NCBI GenBank assembly: GCA_035532735.1 | Contig: DATKQM010000014.1 | Coordinates: forward strand, 62,001 to 126,000 | DNA: 64,000 bases | Source: Chersky-840 sp035532735 | GTDB lineage: Bacteria; Actinomycetota; Acidimicrobiia; Acidimicrobiales; UBA8190 | Direction: 5' to 3' | In this document: one piece after another, positions 25,232 to 33,107 of the stretch | Position numbering within the stretch: the stretch's first letter is position 1 | How the letters are laid out: each line of letters begins with the position of its first letter | Notes under the pieces: generated by a model | Told to the model about the DNA's origin: nothing | Databases searched by the model: none | The model's input: only the letters and a program-made list of their open reading frames with translations | Position numbers and translations under genes: made by a program

Positions 25232-26148
25232 GTCAACCCGACGAGACGCACCACTTTCGTCGCCTGGTGGTCATCTGGGCGGTCCTCGCCGTCGTCTGCG
25301 ACGTCGTCTTCTACTTCGCCGTCGGTCCGCATGTCCCCCCCGGGGCGATGTCGACGTCGGCCAGCGGCCAACAGACCGACTTCATCGTCCTCTTCATGAT
25401 TGCGCTCCCCGTCATGCTGGCCGTGTGGGTCTACATGGCCTATGCCCTGATCGTCTGGCGAGGATCACGGAGCGGTGAGGAAGAACCTGAAGGCGGACCC
25501 AAGGCCCGCGGCCACTTCGGGATCCAGGTCGGATGGATCGCCACCACCACCGTCATCGTGCTGGGCGTCTTCGTCTACGGCACGGTCGAGCTCGTCGTGC
25601 CGGCCGGCGCCGGTGGTGGTGAAGGCCAGAGCCCGATCTGGACACCTGCGTCGCATGACGTCCTGTCCATTCAGGTCATCGGCCAGCAGTGGGAGTTCAC
25701 CTACCGCTACCCGGCGTTCGGGGGGTTCGAGACCCGGCAGCTGATGATCCCCGTGGACACCCCCGTCGCCTTCCACGTGACCTCGCTCGACGTCATCCAC
25801 TCCTTCTGGGCCTATCAACTCGGGGTCAAGGCCGATGCCAACCCCTCGTCGGACAACGTTGCCTACACCACGGCCAACCAGCTGGGCGCGTTCACGGTCC
25901 GCTGCTCGGAGCTGTGCGGCCTCTGGCACGGAGCCATGTACGACTTCGGTCGGGTGCTCACCAAGGCGCAGTTCTTCGCCTGGGCCCAATCGACCGAACG
26001 CCAGAACGCGGCGAACACCAAGCTCCTGCCACCGTTCTCCTACACCTACGTCCCTGACGCCAACGGTGCCGACGGTGGCTACTACCCCGACAACGTCGAC
26101 CCGTACAGCAAGGTCCAGCAGTACGGGGCCACGAGTCCGAGCAAGTAG
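25228..26148 (+). CDS. ctaC: Cytochrome c oxidase subunit II
   Basis: A 306-residue subunit with three apparent transmembrane helices (about 12-32, 51-77 and 102-124) and an exported cupredoxin domain with a complete CuA site: His191 (VIHSFW), Cys226, Glu228, Cys230, His234 and Met237 (CSELCGLWHGAM). The QQWEFTYRYP aromatic patch for electron entry is present. There is no fused cytochrome c domain, so the electron donor must be separate. It accepts electrons and passes them to heme a in subunit I. It starts in an ATGA overlap with the cupredoxin gene. Confidence 0.95.
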   Translation: MSQPDETHHFRRLVVIWAVLAVVCDVVFYFAVGPHVPPGAMSTSASGQQTDFIVLFMIALPVMLAVWVYMAYALIVWRGSRSGEEEPEGGPKARGHFGIQVGWIATTTVIVLGVFVYGTVELVVPAGAGGGEGQSPIWTPASHDVLSIQVIGQQWEFTYRYPAFGGFETRQLMIPVDTPVAFHVTSLDVIHSFWAYQLGVKADANPSSDNVAYTTANQLGAFTVRCSELCGLWHGAMYDFGRVLTKAQFFAWAQSTERQNAANTKLLPPFSYTYVPDANGADGGYYPDNVDPYSKVQQYGATSPSK

Positions 26149-26165
26149 GAAGGACGACTGAGGGC

Positions 26166-28187
26166 ATGGCACTGGACATGCGTGCGGGGATCAGGTCCGA
26201 GCATTCGGGAGACGCCGCGCCCCCGGGCGCCTCGGTCCGGCGCCGTCGCTTTGGGTTGTTCGGGCCCCACCTGGGCCGCGCCCTCGTCGGAGCGGTGGGC
26301 GGATACGCCTTTGGTCACTGGGTCGGCAACCTGATCGCCAGTGGCTACATCAACGTCCAAGGCAACGGTCAGAACGACGTGGCCACCGTTCTCGGGCTCT
26401 CGATCGGAGTGGTGGGATGGCTTGCCGGGGCCGGGATGCTCAACTACCCGCTGGCCAAGATCGTGGGCCGGGAGCCCCTGCCCCCCGCCATGTCGAAGAG
26501 CTGGACCCGCTACTTCGGCCCTGCGCTCGACCACAAGGTCATCGGCCTGCAATACACGATCGTGGTCCTCCTGTTCCTCTTCACCGGTGGCCTCCTGGCG
26601 ATGGCCATCCGGACGGAGCTGTTGACCCCGACAAGTCACATCTTCGGTCCCGGCACCTATATCTCCGTGGTCAGTGAGCACGGGACGATCATGATGATGA
26701 TGGCGTCGTCGATCATCATCGGTCCGCTCGGAAACTGGCTGGTCCCTCTGATGATCGGGTCCCGTCGCATGGCGTTCCCGCGTGTCGAGGCGTTCTCGCT
26801 GTGGATGTTCGCCGCCGGCTACCTCGTGATTTTGACGGCCCTGCCGCTGGGTGGCTTCCCCACGGGGTGGACGGGGTACGCGCCGCTGCAGACCCAGGCG
26901 TCGGCGGGGATGGACTCCTATCTCGTCGGATTCGCCGTGATCGGGATCGGCATGATCTGCGCGGGATTCAACCTCCTCGCCACCATCATCAACTACCGCG
27001 CCCCGGGGATGACCTGGAGCCGGATCCCCATCTTTGTCTGGTCCATCCTGGCCACCGCGGCGCTCTTGACCCTGGCCACCCCGACGCTCGTGGCCGCCGG
27101 GCTGTTCGGCGTGCTCGACCGGACGGCCCAGACTGCGCTCTATGTCAACGAGCACGGTGGGAGCTCGTTTCTGTGGGAGAACCTCTTCTGGTTCTTCGGC
27201 CACCCCGAGGTCTACATCATGGCCTTGCCGGGCTTCGGGATCGTCGCCGAGATCCTGCCCGTGTTCACCCGCAAGCCGCCCTTCGGCTATCGGATCGCGG
27301 CGGCGGGGATGATCGGTGTCGCACTGCTGTCGTTCTTCGTGTGGCAGCACCACCTCTTCCAGAGCGGGATCAACCCCGACATGCGGCCCTTGTTCATGCT
27401 CACCACCGAGCTCATCTCCATCCCCACGGGGTTCATCTTCCTCGTTGGCATGGGGACCCTGTGGAAGTCGAAGATCCGGTACGAGGTGCCGATGCTCTTC
27501 GCCCTGGGGATGTTCTTCAATTTCCTGATCGGCGGCATCTCGGGCGTCTTCCTTTCAGACGTCCCCGTCGATGTGACGGTCCACGGGAGCTTCTTCGTCC
27601 TGGCCCACTTCCATTACACGATCATGGGTGGGCTCGTCTTCGCATTCTTCGGTGGCCTCTACTACTGGCTCCCGAAGATGACGGGGAGGACCTTGAACAA
27701 ACGCCTGGGCAAGTGGCACTTCTGGACCATGTTCATCTTCTTCAACCTGACCTTCTTCCCCTTGTTCCTCGTCGGGCTGTTGGGCCAACCTCGTCGGGTA
27801 TTCGAGTACGCGCAGAACCTTCAGGTGTTGAACGACTTCGCCTCGGTGAGCGCCTTCCTGCTCGGATCGTCGTTCGTGATCTTCGTCGCCAACTTCGTGT
27901 GGTCGATCTTCATCGACCCCAAGCCGGCTCCGGCCAACCCGTGGAACTCCCTGGGTCTCGAGTGGCAGACGGCGAACCCGGTGCCCTCCTACAACTTCGC
28001 CCGGATCCCCGTCGTCCTGGCCGATCCCTATCACTACGGTCGGGGTGATTCTCAGGCCGTCGCCGACCTCGGCCCGAAGACCCTGGCACTGGCCGGAGCC
28101 GTCCGCGCCGATGCTCCGGCTGCGGTGGGAGAACATGGCGTGACCGGAGAAGAGGGATCCGCCGACCCGAGGCCACCGATCGCATGA
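26166..28187 (+). CDS. ctaD: Heme-copper oxidase subunit I, divergent
   Basis: A 673-residue catalytic subunit. Ligands are intact: His172 and His483 for the low-spin heme, His481 for heme a3, and His346, His395 and His396 for CuB. GHPEVY supplies Glu348 and the crosslinking Tyr350. Unusual points: an N-terminal extension of about 115 residues with two extra hydrophobic segments before LDHKVIGLQY; GSRRMAFPRVE where the D-channel Asp and Asn normally lie (DMAFPRLNN); and IPTGFIFLVG where the K-channel Lys normally lies (VPTGIKFF). Oxygen reduction is expected, but proton routes must differ or pumping may be reduced (inference). It overlaps ctaE by ATGA. Confidence 0.93.
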   Translation: MALDMRAGIRSEHSGDAAPPGASVRRRRFGLFGPHLGRALVGAVGGYAFGHWVGNLIASGYINVQGNGQNDVATVLGLSIGVVGWLAGAGMLNYPLAKIVGREPLPPAMSKSWTRYFGPALDHKVIGLQYTIVVLLFLFTGGLLAMAIRTELLTPTSHIFGPGTYISVVSEHGTIMMMMASSIIIGPLGNWLVPLMIGSRRMAFPRVEAFSLWMFAAGYLVILTALPLGGFPTGWTGYAPLQTQASAGMDSYLVGFAVIGIGMICAGFNLLATIINYRAPGMTWSRIPIFVWSILATAALLTLATPTLVAAGLFGVLDRTAQTALYVNEHGGSSFLWENLFWFFGHPEVYIMALPGFGIVAEILPVFTRKPPFGYRIAAAGMIGVALLSFFVWQHHLFQSGINPDMRPLFMLTTELISIPTGFIFLVGMGTLWKSKIRYEVPMLFALGMFFNFLIGGISGVFLSDVPVDVTVHGSFFVLAHFHYTIMGGLVFAFFGGLYYWLPKMTGRTLNKRLGKWHFWTMFIFFNLTFFPLFLVGLLGQPRRVFEYAQNLQVLNDFASVSAFLLGSSFVIFVANFVWSIFIDPKPAPANPWNSLGLEWQTANPVPSYNFARIPVVLADPYHYGRGDSQAVADLGPKTLALAGAVRADAPAAVGEHGVTGEEGSADPRPPIA

Positions 28188-28870
28188 CCACCGAACCCGT
28201 CACCACAGACAGAGATCCTCTGGCTCAGGAGCCTCCCGGCTTTCGCGAGACACCGGAGGAGATCGAGTACGAGATGCGCTCGGCGGAGGGCGCCATATGG
28301 ACCGGTGGACGTCTCGTCATCGGCATCACGGCGTTCTTCTTCGCCTCGCTCGCCTTCGCCTACTTCTACCTCCGCTCGACCAACAGCGACGACCTGTGGC
28401 GGCCCCACAAGATCACCGCACCCACGGGGGTGGGCGCGGCCGTCTTCGCCGTGGCCGTCGCCGGCGCGGTGTTGAGCGCCTACGGGACCATGCGGCTCCG
28501 TCGGGGCGAAACCCTCGACTGGGAGGTGGCGGGTTGGACAACGGTCCTGGGCGGGCTCGTGGCTGCCGGGCTGCAGGTGTGGCAGCTCACCGAGCTCCCG
28601 TTCTTCCCCGGATCGAGCGGCTACGCCTCGTGCTTCGTGGCCTGGGCCGGCATGAACATCGCCCTGCTCCTGGTGGGCGTCTACTGGCTCGAGACAATGC
28701 TGGCCCGCTGGTTACGGCTGCGGCGGGCGATCACCGAAGACGGTGGTGCGCTCACCTCCACACTGCCGGTGGCCCGCTTGTTCCGGGCCAATCTCGAGGC
28801 CTGCTCGTACTTCTGGGGTTGTCTCGCCCTTGTCGAGCTCCTCTTCTGGCTACTGTTCTACGTGATCTGA
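28184..28870 (+). CDS. ctaE: Cytochrome c oxidase subunit III
   Basis: A 228-residue membrane protein with five hydrophobic segments, starting after a roughly 40-residue cytoplasmic leader: RLVIGITAFFFASLAFAYFYLRS, GAAVFAVAVAGAVLSAYGT, VLGGLVAAGLQVWQLTELPFF, ASCFVAWAGMNIALLLVGVYWLETML and ACSYFWGCLALVELLFWLLFYVI. The WxG...C-terminal pattern and position after subunit I identify it. It stabilises subunit I. The start overlaps ctaD by four bases. Confidence 0.88.
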   Translation: MTTEPVTTDRDPLAQEPPGFRETPEEIEYEMRSAEGAIWTGGRLVIGITAFFFASLAFAYFYLRSTNSDDLWRPHKITAPTGVGAAVFAVAVAGAVLSAYGTMRLRRGETLDWEVAGWTTVLGGLVAAGLQVWQLTELPFFPGSSGYASCFVAWAGMNIALLLVGVYWLETMLARWLRLRRAITEDGGALTSTLPVARLFRANLEACSYFWGCLALVELLFWLLFYVI

Positions 28871-28950
28871 TCGACGTGATCTGACCGGCCTGGCCCCGGA
28901 GGGCGGGGCGGTGTCCGGACAAGAAAGCCGGACACGAAAGGTGGTGAGTG

Positions 28951-29064
28951 ATGCTCGGGACTGCCAGCCTCGTCGGGGCTCAGGCGCTCACATTCGCCAT
29001 ACCCGTGGGGACGCTCGCCGTGGTGTGTCTGTGGGGATTCTTCCAGCGTCGCCCGAACCGGTGA
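28951..29064 (+). CDS. 37-residue membrane protein between ctaE and the second ctaG
   Basis: A short frame encodes MLGTASLVGAQALTFAIPVG followed by TLAVVCLWGFFQRRPNR: one transmembrane helix with a basic C-terminal end. AAAGGTGG upstream is a plausible ribosome site, and its stop overlaps the GTG start of the next gene (GTGA), as with most real pairs here. Several oxidases have single-helix accessory subunits at this position, so that role is inferred. No named family was recognised. Confidence 0.6.
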   Translation: MLGTASLVGAQALTFAIPVGTLAVVCLWGFFQRRPNR

Positions 29065-29945
29065 CCGGGTGGGCCGCTGACGAGCGGCCCCGTGCACCGT
29101 CGCACCATCAGAACGACCCGAAGACCCGGGCCCGATCTCTCGAAGCCCGCCCGGCGTTGGCGGTCCTGGGTCTCCTCGTTCTCGTGGGAGCCCTCGTTCC
29201 GCCGCTCTCCACCCTGGCCCGCCGGGTCGAGGTCCTCGAGGCGCTCCAGTTCGCCCTGCTCACCATGGCCGTGCCGGCCCTGGTGGTCCTGGGGGCTCCG
29301 TGGCGCCTCCTGGGCGTCGCGGCCCGAACCACCGGTTTCGCCGACCGCGAAGGGGTGGTCGTCCTCGAGGGGCCCGCGGTCGCCGACCGGATGGCGGCGG
29401 CCCGCCGCCGCCATCCCGAGTTGGCCCGGAGCTTCGCCTATCTCGGCCTGGACGTGGTCCTGGTGGTGATGTGGCGCATCCCGGTCAGCGTCGACGCGCT
29501 GGCCCGTCACGGCTGGCTGGCTCTCCTCGAAGCCGCCTCTCTGGTGCCGGCAGGCGTCGGGCTCTGGATCGAGCTGGTCGAGTCACCGCCCTTCTCGCCC
29601 CGCCTGGCCCGACCCAAGCGCATCGCCCTCGCCGCCGTCGCCATGTGGACGATCTGGGTCACCGCCTACCTGGTGGGCCTGTCCCATGCATCGGTCTACC
29701 GCTCCTATGCCCATGTGCCGGGCCGCGACTTGAGTGTCTCGGCGGACCAGGCGCTGACGACGGGCATGCTGTGGCTCATGTCGTTGTGCGTCTTCATCCC
29801 CGTCATCTTCTCGAACCTCGTCCTGTGGCTCCGCAGCGATGAGGATCCCGACGATGCGCTCTACCGGTTGGTTCGAGACCAACGGCGCGTGGCCCCAGAG
29901 CTCCCGGTCGACGACCGCCCCGACCGGGGCCGTCGCCTCACCTGA
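29061..29945 (+). CDS. Second CtaG-family membrane protein
   Basis: About 294 residues with six or seven membrane helices. Resemblance to CtaG is seen in the ending VGLSHASVYRSYAHVPGRDLSVSADQALTTGMLWLMSLCVFIPVIFSNLVLWL, which parallels [32 protein letters not shown] in the first CtaG, and in LQFALLTMAVPALVVLGAPW. However, the paired histidines of the early helices are missing (HxxxH replaced by LQFAL). It may therefore be a non-copper-binding assembly paralog. GTG 29061 overlaps the stop of the 37-residue gene; the longer frame from 28911 is rejected because it covers that gene. Confidence 0.78.
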   Translation: MTGWAADERPRAPSHHQNDPKTRARSLEARPALAVLGLLVLVGALVPPLSTLARRVEVLEALQFALLTMAVPALVVLGAPWRLLGVAARTTGFADREGVVVLEGPAVADRMAAARRRHPELARSFAYLGLDVVLVVMWRIPVSVDALARHGWLALLEAASLVPAGVGLWIELVESPPFSPRLARPKRIALAAVAMWTIWVTAYLVGLSHASVYRSYAHVPGRDLSVSADQALTTGMLWLMSLCVFIPVIFSNLVLWLRSDEDPDDALYRLVRDQRRVAPELPVDDRPDRGRRLT

Positions 29946-29961
29946 CTCTCGGTCCGGGCCT

Positions 29962-30648
29962 CTACGACGAGGTGGTGGGGCCCGAGACGACGGGAAGTGA
30001 CTCGGTCGAGACATCCAGCGTGGCCAGCCTCGTGCCCAGGATGTGGCCGGCGGCGTCGATCTCGGCGGTGGCCTTGTTCCGGTCCTCGGTGAGGAGGCGC
30101 TCGTCGCCGTGGAGCTGGTTCCGGGCCTTCCGGTCGCCGGGCCGAGAGGTGAGGGCCTGGATGGCTTCGATGGCCGCCAGGGCGTCAGAGGTGGCCCACA
30201 CCGTGACGGTGTTGACCGCCTGGTCGACCTCCTTCCCCGCCGCCGAACCGGGGCCGGCGATGTCGGAGAGCTGGAAGATGTTGTCGTTGGTGTAGGAGCA
30301 GGCCGTCTGGTCATCGCGAAGCAGCGACGGGATCTGGGCCCGGTGACCCGAGTTCAGCGTGCCCGACGTCTCATCCCCGTAGAGCGTCAGGGCCTCGCGC
30401 ACGGAGAAGAGACAGGGGGCCACGTCGAAGTTGATCTGCTTGATGACGGCGTTCTCGGCCATGGCATCGGAGGCGGGGGAGGTCGGAGTGGGGAGATCGC
30501 TCACGACCGCGGCTCCGACCACCACGATGACGCCGGCGGCGACGAGAAAGGCTCGCCGCTTGTACCACGGGCTCGCGCCGCCGCCGCCGGGCTCGGGAGC
30601 GGGGGGGACGCGACGATCTGTCGTGATGGGTCCCGACACCCCGCTCAC
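29962..30648 (-). CDS. Membrane-anchored protein of unknown function
   Basis: A 228-residue protein with a Pro/Gly-rich cytoplasmic leader, one transmembrane helix (RAFLVAAGVIVVVGAAVVSDL, about residues 33-53) and an exported helical domain. That domain has two cysteines (VAPCLFSVREA and QTACSYTNDN) and a helix-rich C-terminus. GTG 30648 overlaps the stop of the upstream SCO gene (GTGA). Co-translation with SCO and ctaB points to oxidase biogenesis or regulation, but no family is recognised. Confidence 0.7.
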   Translation of the reverse strand: MSGVSGPITTDRRVPPAPEPGGGGASPWYKRRAFLVAAGVIVVVGAAVVSDLPTPTSPASDAMAENAVIKQINFDVAPCLFSVREALTLYGDETSGTLNSGHRAQIPSLLRDDQTACSYTNDNIFQLSDIAGPGSAAGKEVDQAVNTVTVWATSDALAAIEAIQALTSRPGDRKARNQLHGDERLLTEDRNKATAEIDAAGHILGTRLATLDVSTESLPVVSGPTTSS

Positions 30649-31562
30649 GGAGTCTCCCCGAGCGACTGACGGGCGTAGGTGGCGATGCCCTGGCCCCACC
30701 GGGCGATACTCGCCGGAGGCAGGCTGAACCCTCCGGTCGGGTTTTCGTTGGCGAAGGGCGTGGCTTCGTAGCGGAGCCGGCCCGACGGATCGACGAAGTA
30801 CATGACGTCGTTGTGGGCGACGATCCCTGACGTTCGTGAGACGTTGACCGACACCCCGTATGCCCGCCACACGGCGTTCAGCGTGGTGAGGTTCGACGTG
30901 AGGAAGTGCCACGTCGCCAGGCTCCCGAGGCCGGTTCGGACTGCAGCCGTGGACGCCGGCGCACTCGAGAGCGCGAGGGGGTCGGTGTTCACGGTCAGGA
31001 AGACGACTCGACTCGCGGCCGACCCCAGGTCGTCTGCCGCTTGGACAACCTCCGCCGACACCACGGGGCAGATGTCCTGACAGGGTCCGTCGAAGAAGGT
31101 GAGGACCACGGCGTGGCCGCGCTCATCGGCGAGCGACGTGAGGTGCCCGGCCTGATCCTCGAGCGAGAAGTTCGGGGCGCTGGCCGAGCGTGGGCTGATC
31201 CCCATGAATTGGGGCAGGGGAGCCCCCATTTCCGGCGCCGACGGGGCCGAGCCCGGGGGAGCGATGAGACCCGGCGCGGACGTCGTCGCCGTGGTCTGGC
31301 CGGCGGTGGTGGCACCAGGGTTGAGGCCGACGCTCGAGAGCAGGTGCTCGAGAAGTGTGCCGCCGACGCCCAGCCCCACGAGGACGGCCACGACGATCAG
31401 AGCGAACTTCGGAGGGACCTTGGGTTCGGACCGCCGGAAGGCAGCGGCGCGTTCTGCCTCGCTGAGCTGGGGCGGGTCCGGCTGTCGGTCGTCCTCTTCG
31501 GTGGACACGGCGGGGCCGGTGTCGTCCCGGCTCACGATGTCAGTGAACCCGGACGATGGCAT
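30645..31562 (-). CDS. SCO1/SenC-family copper chaperone
   Basis: A 305-residue protein with a cytoplasmic leader, an anchor helix (KFALIVVAVLVGLGVGGTLLEHLL, about 52-75), a Thr/Pro/Ala linker and a thioredoxin-fold SCO domain. Copper ligands Cys161 and Cys165 (FDGPCQDICP) and His250 (VAHNDVMYFVD) are all present. It probably metallates CuA of subunit II. This is the second SCO domain in the locus. ATG 31562 overlaps the ctaB end by 23 bases; GTG 31535, just after the ctaB stop, is an equally likely start. Confidence 0.88.
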   Translation of the reverse strand: MPSSGFTDIVSRDDTGPAVSTEEDDRQPDPPQLSEAERAAAFRRSEPKVPPKFALIVVAVLVGLGVGGTLLEHLLSSVGLNPGATTAGQTTATTSAPGLIAPPGSAPSAPEMGAPLPQFMGISPRSASAPNFSLEDQAGHLTSLADERGHAVVLTFFDGPCQDICPVVSAEVVQAADDLGSAASRVVFLTVNTDPLALSSAPASTAAVRTGLGSLATWHFLTSNLTTLNAVWRAYGVSVNVSRTSGIVAHNDVMYFVDPSGRLRYEATPFANENPTGGFSLPPASIARWGQGIATYARQSLGETP

Positions 31563-32463
31563 CGATGCCCATGGCCACGAACAATGCGGTCAAATACGTG
31601 ATCGAGAAGCCGAAGAGCTTCATGGCCCGACGGGGTGTCGGGTTCCGCATCAGGGCCACCGCGGAGACAAAGAACGCGCCACCCGCCACGAAGGCGACGG
31701 CCGCGTAGCCGATGTTGAGATGGGCCACCGGCGCCAAGACCAGCGACACGACCCACACGGCCACGACGTAGCCGGTGATCCGGCGCGTGACCGTCCGAAG
31801 GTCGGCGATCGAGGGGAGCATCGGCACCTGGGCGTTTGCGTAGTCATCTCGGTACCGGACCGCGAGAGCCCAGAAATGCGGCGGCGTCCACAAGAAGATG
31901 ATCCCGAACATCACGAAGGGGGCGAGGCCCAAGTGTCCGGTTACCGCACTCCATCCGACGAGGACGGGTACGGCTCCGGCGGCGCCACCGATGACGATGT
32001 TCTGCGGAGAAGACCGTTTGAGCCACATGGTGTAGACGCCCAGATAGAAGGCGGTGGCCGACACCGCCAGCACGGCCGAAATCGGGTTCACCAACGACCA
32101 CAGCAGAGCGAATGCCGAAATCTCGAGGGTCGTCGCGAAGATGGTTGCCGCCCATGGGGTGATCGCACCGGTGACCAGGGGTCGGTTCTTCGTTCTCTCC
32201 ATCAGGGCATCGATGTCCCGGTCGTAGACCATGTTCAAGGCGTTGGCCCCACCCGCCGCCAATGCACCGCCGACGACCGTGATCACCATGAGGCGGAGCG
32301 AAGGCACGTGACGGGCCGCCACAAACATGGTCGGAACCGTCGTGATGAGCAGGAGCTCGATGATCCGTGGCTTCGTCAGCGCGATGTAGCTCTGGACTCT
32401 CGCCGGGACATGGGTCTGGGGCCGATCGAGGTGGAGCTCTCCGATCCCCCATCGGTTCAGCAC
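31540..32463 (-). CDS. ctaB: Heme o synthase (protoheme IX farnesyltransferase)
   Basis: A 307-residue UbiA-family prenyltransferase with about nine transmembrane helices. The two Asp-rich motifs are NALNMVYDRDIDALMERTKNRP and YRDDYANAQVPML; the second binds farnesyl diphosphate with Mg. It converts heme b to heme o, the precursor of heme a for subunit I. GTG 32463 is preceded by TAGCAT seven bases upstream and no Shine-Dalgarno, so translation is probably leaderless. It is the first gene of a three-gene minus-strand operon facing the oxidase genes. Confidence 0.94.
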   Translation of the reverse strand: MLNRWGIGELHLDRPQTHVPARVQSYIALTKPRIIELLLITTVPTMFVAARHVPSLRLMVITVVGGALAAGGANALNMVYDRDIDALMERTKNRPLVTGAITPWAATIFATTLEISAFALLWSLVNPISAVLAVSATAFYLGVYTMWLKRSSPQNIVIGGAAGAVPVLVGWSAVTGHLGLAPFVMFGIIFLWTPPHFWALAVRYRDDYANAQVPMLPSIADLRTVTRRITGYVVAVWVVSLVLAPVAHLNIGYAAVAFVAGGAFFVSAVALMRNPTPRRAMKLFGFSITYLTALFVAMGIDAIVRVH

Positions 32464-32470
32464 GCCCGTG

Positions 32471-32476
32471 ATGCTA
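32471..32476 (-). promoter_or_regulatory. -10 box (TAGCAT) of the ctaB operon
   Basis: On the minus strand TAGCAT is followed by seven bases and then the GTG start of ctaB. The spacing matches a transcript that begins at or near the start codon. Confidence 0.6.
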
Positions 32477-32780
32477 GCCCTCGACGATCGCCCGTGCCAC
32501 GATCAAGAACGGAGTTTTTGGCCCCATCTACCTGGCCTTTTCTGGCTCGGTGACTTATCGCGACAACCGCTGGATCGCCGGGGGTGCGCAGGGCCCCGCA
32601 CGAACCAACCTGCCCGCCGGTGGAGACCGTCAGATGTCGAGGAACTCGGTCAGATCGTCGAACGCCACCTTGTCGAGGAAGTGCGGTCAGGGCAATGTTC
32701 CGGGCACTGAAGAGGGGTCCCGCTCCAACCAGACAGAGGCTCAGGTGCCTCGTCCCAGCACTCGCCCGCCCGACGGCGTC

Positions 32781-32786
32781 TACGCT
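32781..32786 (+). promoter_or_regulatory. -10 box (TACGCT) of the SURF1-like gene
   Basis: TACGCT lies six bases before GTG 32793 with no Shine-Dalgarno between, the same geometry as at 33980 and 40058. Confidence 0.55.
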
Positions 32787-32792
32787 CGTGTC

Positions 32793-33047
32793 GTGCGGAA
32801 GCGCTGGTTCTCGCGCAGGGCGTTCCTGCTCCATTTCGAGTTCTTCATGCTCGCCGCGGCATGCCTGACCGCAGGGTGGTGGCAGGTGACGAGAGCTCTC
32901 ACAGGAAACGGTCTCAGTTGGGTCTACTCCGCGGAGTGGCCTGGATTCGCCGTGCTCGCCATCCTCGCCTGGTGGCACCTCATCCACGAAGATCCCGAGG
33001 CCTACCGAGCCCGGAAGCAACGTCCGGCCGAATGGGACGACGACTGA
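32793..33047 (+). CDS. Small two-helix membrane protein, SURF1-like N-terminal pattern
   Basis: An 84-residue protein: RKRWFSRRAFLLHFEFFMLAAACLTAGWWQVTRALTGNGLSWVYSAEWPGFAVLAILAWWHLIHEDPEAYRARK. Two membrane helices flank a GNxLSxxYxxEWP loop that recurs in small actinobacterial membrane proteins. The first helix with GWWQ resembles the start of SURF1 oxidase-assembly proteins. Position next to ctaB makes an oxidase link attractive but unproven. GTG 32793 is selected from the leaderless -10 geometry; a longer frame from 32550 would add 81 low-complexity residues. Confidence 0.7.
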   Translation: MRKRWFSRRAFLLHFEFFMLAAACLTAGWWQVTRALTGNGLSWVYSAEWPGFAVLAILAWWHLIHEDPEAYRARKQRPAEWDDD

Positions 33048-33107
33048 TTGCCTCTGCGGGCGCTGTCTCTGCGGGGTCGGCGCACCCGAAGGTCGGTGAC
33101 GAAGGAA

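Larger units (their letters stand above)
32464..32792. other. Intergenic region between ctaB and the SURF1-like gene
   Basis: About 330 bases between divergently transcribed genes. It holds the two leaderless -10 boxes at its ends (32471-32476 minus, 32781-32786 plus). Between them there is an open plus-strand frame from 32550, but it has a low-complexity composition and no ribosome site, so it is not called as coding. Nothing else is recognised. Confidence 0.5.

Noticed and set aside
26082..27353. A 423-residue minus-strand frame opposite ctaD
   Set aside because: Antisense of the oxidase subunit I codons; rich in His, Arg and Gln with no recognisable fold.
28911..29060. N-terminal extension of the second CtaG-like protein
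   Set aside because: It overlaps the 37-residue membrane gene in another frame, whose stop overlaps GTG 29061.
32550..32792. N-terminal extension of the SURF1-like protein
   Set aside because: These 81 codons are low-complexity, and the leaderless -10 box at 32781 would lie inside them.
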